Assembly (NCBI GenBank): GCA_038234045.1
Contig: JBBSUX010000076.1
Coordinates: 1 to 13,324 of the forward strand
DNA: 13,324 nt
DNA from: JBBSUX01 sp038234045
Lineage (GTDB): Bacteria; Pseudomonadota; Gammaproteobacteria; Burkholderiales; Burkholderiaceae_C
Reading direction: 5' to 3'
The notes below the pieces were generated by a model. That model ran no database searches and was not told the DNA's origin. It saw only the letters and a list, made by a program, of their open reading frames with translations. A program made the translations under genes and the position numbers. Each line of letters begins with the position of its first letter. Position 1 is the first letter of the stretch. Of this stretch, positions 1 to 6,082 are shown piece by piece.

Positions 1-411
1 CAGGCCATTGCGCGTCTCGTTGGTGAACTTGCAGAAATTGACCTTCCACGCATGGCTCGAAACGCCCAGCATGAAGATGTTGGCACCCGAGCAGAACACG
101 CGGTCGCGCGCGCTCGTGATGACAACCACCTGCACCTGTGGATGCTCGAAGCGGATGCGGTTCACGGCATCATGCAGTTCGATATCCACGCCCAGGTCGT
201 AGCTGTTGAGCTTGAGCTTGTAGCCCGGGCGCAGGCCAGCAGCCTCATCGATATCCAGCGTCAAGGTGGCTTGCGTGCCATCGACCGCCAGTTTCCAGTG
301 GCGATAGCGGGAAGGATCGGTGCGGTAGTCGACGACCACACTCTGGTGGGCCAGCGCGCCTTCTGCTTCACCGTCGGGCTGGAGATGGCTGGTTGCAACG
401 GGAGCATTCAT
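1..411 (-). CDS. boxC: Benzoyl-CoA-dihydrodiol lyase BoxC, N-terminal part (partial, cut by left edge)
   Basis: The minus strand is open from ATG at 411 to the window edge (137 codons, no stop), so the gene continues outside the window. The protein starts MNAPVATSHL and contains HWKLAVDG, GLRPGYKLKLNSYDLGVDIEL, ARDRVFCSGANIFMLG and SSHAWKVNFCKFTNETRNG, all typical of the crotonase-like BoxC family (full length about 550 residues; family knowledge). BoxC opens 2,3-epoxybenzoyl-CoA hydrolytically to 3,4-dehydroadipyl-CoA semialdehyde and formate in the cytoplasm. The visible CSGANIFMLG segment corresponds to the crotonase-fold region forming the CoA/oxyanion pocket. AAAGG lies 10 nt before the ATG, a rather long spacing. 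A strong promoter lies about 75 nt upstream. boxB and boxA probably follow off-window. Recognition is secure; the catalytic residues are outside the window. Confidence 0.93.
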   Translation of the reverse strand, partial: MNAPVATSHLQPDGEAEGALAHQSVVVDYRTDPSRYRHWKLAVDGTQATLTLDIDEAAGLRPGYKLKLNSYDLGVDIELHDAVNRIRFEHPQVQVVVITSARDRVFCSGANIFMLGVSSHAWKVNFCKFTNETRNGL

Positions 412-484
412 GGAAGGGCGGCCTTTCACGCTGACGCGGGGCGCTGCTTCATGCAGCAAAGTTCAAAACAACGAGGTGTCGTGA

Positions 485-513
485 ACTATAGTGCATGTTT
501 TGCGGGCTGTCCA
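485..513 (-). promoter_or_regulatory. Sigma70-type promoter of boxC
   Basis: Read on the minus strand, TGGACA (513-508) is followed by a 17-nt spacer and TATAGT (490-485), a near-consensus promoter. The predicted start is near 478, giving a leader of about 67 nt before the boxC ATG. A TGCA element (492-495) lies in the spacer beside the -10, where a bound repressor would block polymerase. Seen in sequence; promoter activity is inferred. Confidence 0.6.
488..497. promoter_or_regulatory. Putative BoxR operator at boxC promoter
   Basis: The 10-mer ATAGTGCATG is identical to 1800-1809 in the boxR/ligase gap. It overlaps the -10 of the boxC promoter. Its TGCA core is the element recognised by the BzdR/BoxR regulator family. 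Further TGCA tetramers in this gap are at 452-455 and 580-583, but none of the three has the 6-nt spacing seen at the other site, so this looks like a half-operator. Confidence 0.5.
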
Positions 514-715
514 GGAGATGACGAAATTCGAACGGCTGGCCCTTGGACATCCTGAGAGACCCGGAATTTAGCTCCTTAATGCATAGCTTGTAGCGGTTAC
601 GGGGTAAGAGCTAGAGCCTTAAAAACCTTAAATTTTCAGCATTTCAGGGTGAGTCAAATCTGGCGAGCCCGCCGCGTCCGACACCCAAGGCAGAGTCCCG
701 CGGCACGCGTGCGGT

Positions 716-1669
716 TCAGGCGGCCCAGTCGGGCAGGCCGGTGGCAGCGCGCACGGCGGCTCGCAGGCCGGCAAAGGCTTCGTCGGCGCTGTGGCCGCTG
801 GTCTGGTAGCTGAGATCGGCCTTGGCATAGAAGGCGGATCGCCCGGCAAGGATGCGACGCAGATCCTCCATTGCCTCTTTGCTGCCTGACATTGGCCGGA
901 AGTCGCCCTGCGCCACGACCCGCCGCATGTGGTCTTCGGGGTTGGCCTGGAGCCAGACGGTGGTGCAGTGCGAGAGCAGCAGGTTGAAGGTGGCTGCATC
1001 CGACACCAGCCCACCCGGTGTGGCGATCACCACCTCGGGGTAAATCTGCACCGCTTCCTCCAGCGCGCGGCGTTCATAGCGGCGGTAGGCGTTGGTGCCA
1101 TAAAGCGAGTGGATCTCGACGATGCTGCAGCCGGCCACTTTTTCGATCTCGCGGCTCAACTCGATGAAGGTGTAGCCCAGGTCTTCGGCCAGCATGCGGC
1201 CGAGGGTGGATTTGCCCGCGCCGCGCAGGCCGATGAGGGCAATGCGGGAGCGCTTGGTGGATGCGTCACCCGCATCGCCAAAAAGCTCGGCCAGCCGCAA
1301 GCGGGCGCGTTGCAGATCGGCTTCGGGCCGGCTGTCGAGCAATTCGCGGATCAGCAGCCATTCGGGTGAGGTCGTGGTGACATCGCCCAGCACCTCGGCC
1401 AGCGGGCAGTGCAACGCTTCAGCCACGCGTTGCAGCACGAGGATCGATGCGTTGCCGGTGCCGAGCTCGAGGTTCGCGAAGTGCCGCTCCGAAATGCCGG
1501 CGGCCCCCGCCATTGCCTTGCGCGTGAGTCCGCGACGCGCGCGCAGGTTGCGAATGCGCTCACCCAGCGCCAGCAGGAAAGGCGTGCGTTGCTCGAGCGT
1601 TGCCTGCTCACGCACGGCGTCGTCCGATCGGGCATTAGCGACCAGAGACGGTTCGGGGTGCGCACTCAC
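716..1669 (-). CDS. boxR: BoxR: XRE-type HTH regulator fused to shikimate-kinase-like sensor domain
   Basis: Likely transcriptional repressor of the box genes with benzoyl-CoA as inducer, as known for BoxR/BzdR of Azoarcus. With the GTG start at 1669 the protein has 317 residues: an XRE helix-turn-helix at about 32-95 (ALGERIRNLRARRGLTRKAMAGAAGIS), a linker at 96-140, and a P-loop domain at about 141-317 with Walker A GLRGAGKST (147-155), FIELSREIE, YRRYERRALEE and TPGGLV. GTG 1669 is chosen because GAGG stands 9 nt before it and the length then fits the family. The frame stays open to an ATG at 1885, but the extra 72 residues are arginine-rich, cross the predicted promoter and operator, and resemble no domain. 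The position after FIE that carries a shikimate-binding Asp in true shikimate kinases is Ser172 here, fitting a ligand-binding rather than enzymatic role. Confidence 0.9.
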   Translation of the reverse strand: MSAHPEPSLVANARSDDAVREQATLEQRTPFLLALGERIRNLRARRGLTRKAMAGAAGISERHFANLELGTGNASILVLQRVAEALHCPLAEVLGDVTTTSPEWLLIRELLDSRPEADLQRARLRLAELFGDAGDASTKRSRIALIGLRGAGKSTLGRMLAEDLGYTFIELSREIEKVAGCSIVEIHSLYGTNAYRRYERRALEEAVQIYPEVVIATPGGLVSDAATFNLLLSHCTTVWLQANPEDHMRRVVAQGDFRPMSGSKEAMEDLRRILAGRSAFYAKADLSYQTSGHSADEAFAGLRAAVRAATGLPDWAA

Positions 1670-1754
1670 CAGCGCGCGCCTCGCAACGGGTACGCGGCGC
1701 TGTACCGGGCGCGTGAGCAGCGTGGGGGTTTTCCCGCGAAGCGGTTGGTTCTTC

Positions 1755-1784
1755 TTGACATGCAAAAGTCTTGCCGCGTATGGT
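1755..1784 (+). promoter_or_regulatory. Sigma70-type promoter of the ligase-hydrolase-transporter operon
   Basis: A perfect -35 TTGACA (1755-1760) is followed by an 18-nt spacer and TATGGT (1779-1784; 4 of 6 consensus bases). The predicted start is near 1791, giving a leader of about 155 nt before the ligase ATG. A TGCA directly follows the -35 (1761-1764). The double TGCA operator starts just after the predicted start site. Activity is inferred. Confidence 0.55.
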
Positions 1785-1793
1785 CGGCATACA

Positions 1794-1811
1794 TGCAGGA
1801 TAGTGCATGCA
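1794..1811. promoter_or_regulatory. Putative BoxR operator, TGCA-N6-TGCA-TGCA
   Basis: The sequence TGCAGGATAGTGCATGCA has TGCA at 1794-1797, 1804-1807 and 1808-1811. The first two are separated by exactly six bases, the TGCA-N6-TGCA arrangement described for BzdR operators in Azoarcus. GTGCATGCAC (1803-1812) is a perfect 10-bp palindrome. The site lies just downstream of the predicted ligase start site and upstream of boxR, so it could serve both directions, including boxR autoregulation. Confidence 0.6.
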
Positions 1812-1945
1812 CAGGATTCGGATTTTAGTGCGTCGGGGTTGAAGGATCGCATGAGCGAGCCCCGCTTTCGCAGGATGCCGCGCAAATCCCGTCGCCGATT
1901 TCCGGGCCCGTTTCATTTTTGCCACCGCAACCGAGCGTTTGATCC

Positions 1946-3547
1946 ATGTCACCCATCGCCCCACCGCCGGTTTTCAATTTTGCACAGTACCTGCTGGAGC
2001 GCAACGCAGATCGGGGCGGGCAGGCTGCCTATATTGACGACAGCGAAACGATGTCGTACGCCGTGCTGCACGATCGCATCCGCAGGGTATCGGGCGGGCT
2101 CACGGCCAGCGGCCTGCAGGCGGGCGAGCGTGTGCTCCTGCTGATGCACGACTGCAACGACTGGCCGGTGGCTTTCCTGGGGGCGCTGCACGCGGGCGTG
2201 GTTCCTGTGGCGGTCAACACACTCCTCACCGCTGACGATTACGCCTACATGCTGAGCCACAGCGAAGCACGTGTGGTGCTGGTTTCCGCCGCGCTATTGC
2301 CGGTGCTTGAACTTGCGCTGGCAAAAGGCGCGCATTCGGTCGAGCAGATTTATGTCTCGCAGGCCGGTGCCGCACCGCCGGGGTCGTCGACGTCGGCTTT
2401 CTCCACCTTGCTGGCGGCGCCTCCTGCAGCGCAGGCGGCTGCTACGCGCAGCGACGCGCCGGCATTCTGGCTGTACTCCTCGGGCTCCACTGGTCGCCCA
2501 AAGGGCGCCGTGCATACGCATGCAGGCCTGTACTGGACGGCAGCGTTGTACGCCGGGCCGGTGCTGGGAATGCACGAAGGCGACGTGGTGTTCTCCGCTG
2601 CCAAGCTCTTCTTTGCCTACGGTCTGGGCAATGCGCTCACCTTTCCCCTGAACCAGGGCGCCACGGTGGTGCTGATGGCCGGGCGGCCCACGCCGGAAGC
2701 CTGCTTCGACCGGATATTGCGCCACCGGCCCACTGTGTTTTGCGGTGCCCCGACCGGCTACGCTGGCTTGCTCGCTTCGCCTGCACTGCCGGGCAGCGAA
2801 TCGGTGGCGCTGCGCCTGTGTTCTTCCGCAGGCGAGGCGCTGCCGCGCGACATTGGCGAACGCTTCACCGCCCATTTCGGCTGCGAAATCATCGACGGTA
2901 TCGGTTCGACCGAAATGCTGCACATCTTCTTGTCGAACCGGCCTGGCGATGTGCGCTACGGCACCACCGGCAAACCGGTGGACGGCTACCGGCTCGAATT
3001 GCGCGGCGAGGACGGCGGCCCGGTCGCAGACGGCGAGATCGGCGACCTGTTCATCGAAGGACCGAGTGCCGCACTGATGTACTGGGACAACCCCGAGAAA
3101 ACGCGCGATACCTTTCAGGGGAACTGGACGCGCAGCGGCGACAAGTACAGCCGCGATGCCGAGGGTTACTACACCTACGCCGGCCGCAGCGACGACATGC
3201 TCAAGGTCAGCGGCCAATACGTTTCCCCCTTCGAAGTCGAGGGCACGCTGGTGCAGCATCCAGCGGTACTTGAGGCGGCCGTCATTGGCGCGCTGAATGC
3301 TGACGGTCTGCAGCGCGCACGGGCTTACGTCGTGCTGAAGGCGGGGCTCGAAGCCGGCACGCCCGATATGGAAGCGACGCTCAAGGCTTTTGTAAAAGAG
3401 CGGCTGGCACCCTACAAATACCCGCGCGAAATCGTCTTCGTGGCCGAGTTGCCGAAGACCGCCACGGGCAAGATCCAGCGCTTCCGTCTGCGCGAAGCTG
3501 CAGCTGTGCCCGCGCCCAATTGCGCCGCACTTGGAGCTGCCGCATGA
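1946..3547 (+). CDS. Benzoate-CoA ligase (AMP-forming)
   Basis: Converts benzoate, ATP and CoA to benzoyl-CoA, AMP and PPi, the entry step of the box pathway (cytoplasm). The 533-residue length is usual for the family. ANL-superfamily landmarks in order: phosphate loop YSSGSTGRPKG at 177-187; AAKLFFAYGLG at 218-228, a benzoate-ligase-like stretch; SSAGEALP near 293-300; DGIGSTEMLH at 317-326; hinge GRSDDMLK at 413-420; and PKTATGK at 503-509 with the catalytic lysine K509. FNFAQYLLERN at the N terminus is also typical of benzoate-CoA ligases. ATG 1946 is the first start in the frame; only a weak GAGCG lies upstream. The stop overlaps the next ATG (ATGA), indicating coupled translation with the hydrolase. 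A related hydroxybenzoate or halobenzoate ligase cannot be excluded, but the divergent boxR and boxC make benzoate most likely. The gene is named bclA or badA in different organisms, so no symbol is assigned. Confidence 0.92.
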   Translation: MSPIAPPPVFNFAQYLLERNADRGGQAAYIDDSETMSYAVLHDRIRRVSGGLTASGLQAGERVLLLMHDCNDWPVAFLGALHAGVVPVAVNTLLTADDYAYMLSHSEARVVLVSAALLPVLELALAKGAHSVEQIYVSQAGAAPPGSSTSAFSTLLAAPPAAQAAATRSDAPAFWLYSSGSTGRPKGAVHTHAGLYWTAALYAGPVLGMHEGDVVFSAAKLFFAYGLGNALTFPLNQGATVVLMAGRPTPEACFDRILRHRPTVFCGAPTGYAGLLASPALPGSESVALRLCSSAGEALPRDIGERFTAHFGCEIIDGIGSTEMLHIFLSNRPGDVRYGTTGKPVDGYRLELRGEDGGPVADGEIGDLFIEGPSAALMYWDNPEKTRDTFQGNWTRSGDKYSRDAEGYYTYAGRSDDMLKVSGQYVSPFEVEGTLVQHPAVLEAAVIGALNADGLQRARAYVVLKAGLEAGTPDMEATLKAFVKERLAPYKYPREIVFVAELPKTATGKIQRFRLREAAAVPAPNCAALGAAA

Positions 3548-4449
3548 CAGCGGCTCAACGGATCGCGGCCCAAGCAGGCCTGCCCGATGTCTCCTTCACT
3601 CAGTGGGCGGGCGTGCCGTGGGGCGGCCGCAGCACGCACGTCGAGCACCGCTGGATTTCGCGCGAACGAAGCGGCCAGCCGCTTCTGGTGTTTCTGCACG
3701 AAGGGCTTGGCTCGATCGCGATGTGGAAGGATTTCCCCGACCGGCTCTGCGCCGCTGCAGGCTGCCGTGGACTGGTGCTTTCACGCTGGGGCTACGGGCA
3801 ATCGACCGCACGCCCGGCAACCGAGCGCTGGCCGGTGGATTTCATGCACCGGCAGGCTGGTGAGTTTCTGCCAGCATTCTTTGCGGCGATCGGGCACGAC
3901 ACCGAAGAAGATCCACCCTGGTTCTATGGCCACAGCGATGGTGGCTCCATCGCGCTGCTGTTCGCCGCGAACTACGCGAAGCGGACGGGCGGCATCATCG
4001 TCGTGGCGCCGCACATCCTGGTAGAGGATGTCACGGTAGAAAGCATCGCCCGCGCCCGCGACGGCTATGTCACCACTGACCTGCGCAGCAAGCTTGCGCG
4101 CTATCACGCCGACCCCGATTCCGCCTTCTGGGGCTGGAACGATGTCTGGCTGGACCCCGAATTCCGAGCCTGGAACATCGAGGCAGAGCTGCCGGCCATC
4201 GGCTGCCCAGTCCTGGCCATACAGGGGCGTGACGACGAATACGGATCGCTCCTGCAAATCGAGGGCATCGCCGCTGCCGTGCCACAAACGCAACTGCTGG
4301 TGCTCGACGACTGCGGCCATTCCCCGCACCGCGACCAGCCGGTGGCGGTGATCGATGCCGCCGCACGCTTTTTGCAGCGCCATGCCGTACAGCGGCTTCC
4401 GGCTGATCCAAGGGAAAGTGCCCTGCGCGTTGCCGCATGCCTGCGTTAA
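3544..4449 (+). CDS. Alpha/beta hydrolase of the benzoate operon (thioesterase or lactonase candidate)
   Basis: A 301-residue alpha/beta-hydrolase-fold protein with no signal peptide, so probably cytoplasmic. Visible features: oxyanion region FLHEGLGS, nucleophile elbow GHSDGG at 129-134 (Ser131), acid residue in QGRDDEYG (Asp230 or Asp231), and catalytic His259 in DDCGHSPHRD. The triad is therefore complete. The frame opens at 3520, but ATG 3544 overlaps the ligase stop by 4 bp (ATGA) and removes an eight-residue basic leader, so it is preferred. Known box clusters such as that of Azoarcus evansii include a thioesterase and a lactone hydrolase. This protein could release CoA from stalled benzoyl-CoA-type thioesters or open a lactone formed as a side product. 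The substrate cannot be read from sequence. Confidence 0.8.
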   Translation: MTAAQRIAAQAGLPDVSFTQWAGVPWGGRSTHVEHRWISRERSGQPLLVFLHEGLGSIAMWKDFPDRLCAAAGCRGLVLSRWGYGQSTARPATERWPVDFMHRQAGEFLPAFFAAIGHDTEEDPPWFYGHSDGGSIALLFAANYAKRTGGIIVVAPHILVEDVTVESIARARDGYVTTDLRSKLARYHADPDSAFWGWNDVWLDPEFRAWNIEAELPAIGCPVLAIQGRDDEYGSLLQIEGIAAAVPQTQLLVLDDCGHSPHRDQPVAVIDAAARFLQRHAVQRLPADPRESALRVAACLR

Positions 4450-4511
4450 CGTGCCTTTGTTGTTCGCCTCGATTTGTTTCCCCGACCGTTTCTTGTTTTC
4501 AGCCCTTCATC

Positions 4512-4516
4512 AGGAG
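4512..4516 (+). promoter_or_regulatory. Shine-Dalgarno site deciding the GTG start of the binding protein
   Basis: AGGAG lies 7 nt before GTG 4524. Starting there leaves a normal signal peptide, whereas the upstream in-frame ATG at 4437 lies inside the hydrolase 3' end and adds 29 non-signal residues. Confidence 0.8.
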
Positions 4517-4523
4517 ATCCGAC

Positions 4524-5759
4524 GTGAATAAAAATATGCCCGCGGCAACGAGTCTGCGTCGCGCCGCCGCTCCCGCCTTCCTGGCGCTCTCCGCGCTCGC
4601 GATGGCTACCGTCTCGATGGCACCTGCCGCGCATGCGCAGCAGGCAGCGGCTGGCGCCAGTGCACCGATCAAGGTCGGCCTGATGCTGCCAGCTACCGGG
4701 ACCTACGCCGCGATCGGTACCGCGATCGAAAACGGTTTCAAGCTCTATGTGCAGGAAAACGGCGGCAAGATCGGCGGCAAGCCGGTGCAATATTTCACGG
4801 TGGACGATGAATCCGATCCGGCGAAAGCACCAGAAAACGCCAGCAAGCTGGTCAAGCGCGACGATGTGGATGTGCTGATCGGCACCGTGCATTCCGGCGT
4901 TGCCATGGGCATGGCCAAGGTGGCGCGCGACACCAAGACCTTGCTGATCGTGCCGAACGCCGGAGCCGACGCCATCACCGGGCCGCTGTGCGCACCCAAC
5001 ATCTTCCGCTCGTCCTTCACCAACTGGCAGCCCGCCTATGCGATGGGTTTGGTTGCGGCAGACAAATACAAGCGCAAGACAGCGGTCACCGTAACGTGGA
5101 ATTACGCGGCGGGCAACGAATCTGTGAAGGGTTTCAAGGAAGGCTTCGAGTCCAAGGGCGGCAAGGTGGTCAAGGAGCTGAACGTACCGTTCCCGAACGT
5201 GGAATTCCAGGCGCTTCTCACCGAAATCGCAGCGCTGAAGCCTGATGCGGTGTATGTGTTTTTTGCCGGCGGCGGTGCCGTCAAGTTCGTCAAGGATTAC
5301 GCGGCGGCAGGTTTGAAGGACAAGATCCCGCTCTACGGTGCCGGCTTTCTCACCGACGGCACGCTCGAGGCGCAGGGCGCGGCGGCTGACGGCATCGTCA
5401 CCGCATTGCACTATGCCGACGAACTGAATGTGCCCAAGGACAAAGCCTTCCGCACGGCCTATGCACAGGCATACAAGCTGCAGCCCGATGTGTATGCCGT
5501 TCAGGGCTATGACGCGGCGCAGATGCTGGCGGCCGGTGTCAAGGCGGCCGGTGGCGACATGTCAATGGCCAAGCGCGATGTGCTGGTCAAGGGCATCGAG
5601 CAGGCGCGCATCGACAGCCCGCGCGGTGCGTTCACTTTGTCGAAGGCGCACAACCCGGTGCAAAACATTTATCTGCGCAAGGTGGAAGGTAAGGAAAACC
5701 GGATGATCGGCATTGCGGCCAAGGATCTGGCGGATCCGGCGCGTGGCTGCAAGATGTGA
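4524..5759 (+). CDS. Periplasmic substrate-binding protein of Liv-type ABC importer (probable benzoate/aromatic acid)
   Basis: A 411-residue periplasmic binding protein of the LivK/Peripla_BP_6 group. The signal peptide is clear: basic LRR, hydrophobic APAFLALSALAMATVSM, and cleavage probably after AHA38. The mature protein begins with IKVGLMLPATGTYAAIGTAIENGF, the typical first strand and ligand loop of this family. It continues with GGKIGGKPVQYFTVDDESDP, DVLIGTVHSGVAMGMA and PNIFRSSFTNWQPAYAMG. It captures ligand in the periplasm and delivers it to the permease pair encoded downstream. It follows the hydrolase by 74 bp without a visible terminator, so it is likely in the ligase operon. Its position behind benzoate-CoA ligase argues for an aromatic acid rather than an amino acid as ligand; this is inference. 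A repeat hairpin follows the stop at once. Confidence 0.88.
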   Translation: MNKNMPAATSLRRAAAPAFLALSALAMATVSMAPAAHAQQAAAGASAPIKVGLMLPATGTYAAIGTAIENGFKLYVQENGGKIGGKPVQYFTVDDESDPAKAPENASKLVKRDDVDVLIGTVHSGVAMGMAKVARDTKTLLIVPNAGADAITGPLCAPNIFRSSFTNWQPAYAMGLVAADKYKRKTAVTVTWNYAAGNESVKGFKEGFESKGGKVVKELNVPFPNVEFQALLTEIAALKPDAVYVFFAGGGAVKFVKDYAAAGLKDKIPLYGAGFLTDGTLEAQGAAADGIVTALHYADELNVPKDKAFRTAYAQAYKLQPDVYAVQGYDAAQMLAAGVKAAGGDMSMAKRDVLVKGIEQARIDSPRGAFTLSKAHNPVQNIYLRKVEGKENRMIGIAAKDLADPARGCKM

Positions 5760-5762
5760 ATT

Positions 5763-5856
5763 TGGCTCTCCCCCAGGCTGCGCGCACTGTGTCGCTTTCG
5801 CCAATCCCTTACCGTTGGCGACACCAGCGGTCCAGCAAAGCCGGTCCCGCGGTGTC
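5763..5856 (+). repeat. Intergenic hairpin repeat, copy 1
   Basis: This ~94-bp segment begins 4 nt after the binding-protein stop and aligns along its length with 6958-7051 (roughly three quarters identical by eye). Its 3' part, 5820-5856, can fold into a 37-nt hairpin: GACACC pairs with GGTGTC, GCGG with CCGC, then CCAGC with GCCGG (one A-C mismatch) around an AAA loop. I recognise this element as one widespread after genes in Comamonadaceae; that is memory, not a search. Confidence 0.7.
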
Positions 5857-5960
5857 TCTCGAGGGGTTGAGACGCCGTGGTCTCGCCGAGGCTGCGCGGC
5901 CGCCGGGGTGCAAGAGCGCGGGGTGGTGCCAACGGGCGGCTGGCAGAATGCTCTGAATCA

Positions 5961-6025
5961 CAATCATTTGCTATTTATTAAATAGCTGATAGCCATTTTC
6001 CAGATTGCGCTAAAGGCTTATTTCA
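5961..6025 (+). repeat. AT-rich hairpin element, probable dispersed Comamonadaceae repeat
   Basis: It contains the perfect hairpin GCTATTT-ATT-AAATAGC (5970-5986), followed by TGATAGC and by TTCCAGATTGCGCTAAAGGC. It is far more AT-rich than its surroundings. The succession of an ATAGC hairpin followed by GCGCTAAAGGC resembles a short intergenic repeat I know from Comamonadaceae genomes. There is only one copy in this window, so the repeat call depends on that recollection. The boundaries are approximate. Confidence 0.45.
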
Positions 6026-6082
6026 TTACCAATTTTTTGACTGCGTGCGTCGCAGTCTCCAGGCCCTTATTCGCCGCTTTCC

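Larger units (their letters stand above)
412..715. other. boxR-boxC intergenic region (304 bp)
   Basis: The gap lies between the boxR stop (716-718) and the boxC start, both on the minus strand. It holds the boxC promoter and operator at 485-513. The part from 520 to 715 is locally AT-richer around 570-650 and shows no convincing ORF, no RNA gene and no clear hairpin with a T-tract. The plus-strand ORF running through 52-555 is an antisense shadow of boxC plus its leader. Confidence 0.6.
5760..6082. other. Binding protein-permease intergenic region (323 bp)
   Basis: It holds repeat copy 1 (5763-5856), a small hairpin GAGAC/GTCTC (5869-5884), the AT-rich element (5961-6025) and a perfect hairpin GACTGCG-TGCGT-CGCAGTC (6039-6057) preceded by six T residues. 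No gene is supported. Multiple hairpins between the first and second transporter genes could lower downstream expression or protect the upstream mRNA 3' end, so that the binding protein is made in excess. No hairpin is followed by a T-tract on the plus strand, so none is a canonical terminator. Confidence 0.55.

Noticed and set aside
52..555. Plus-strand 167-codon ORF
   Set aside because: It is antisense to boxC, whose minus-strand frame gives a clear family match; the ORF resembles no known protein.
1670..1885. 72-residue N-terminal extension of BoxR to ATG 1885
   Set aside because: It runs over the predicted operator and the ligase promoter, has no ribosome site and makes the protein too long; GTG 1669 fits better.
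2294..3259. Minus-strand 321-codon ORF
   Set aside because: Antisense shadow of benzoate-CoA ligase in GC-rich DNA.
6031..6057. T-run plus perfect hairpin as an intrinsic terminator
   Set aside because: The T residues precede the hairpin on the plus strand; on the minus strand the hairpin is followed by A residues. Neither orientation fits.
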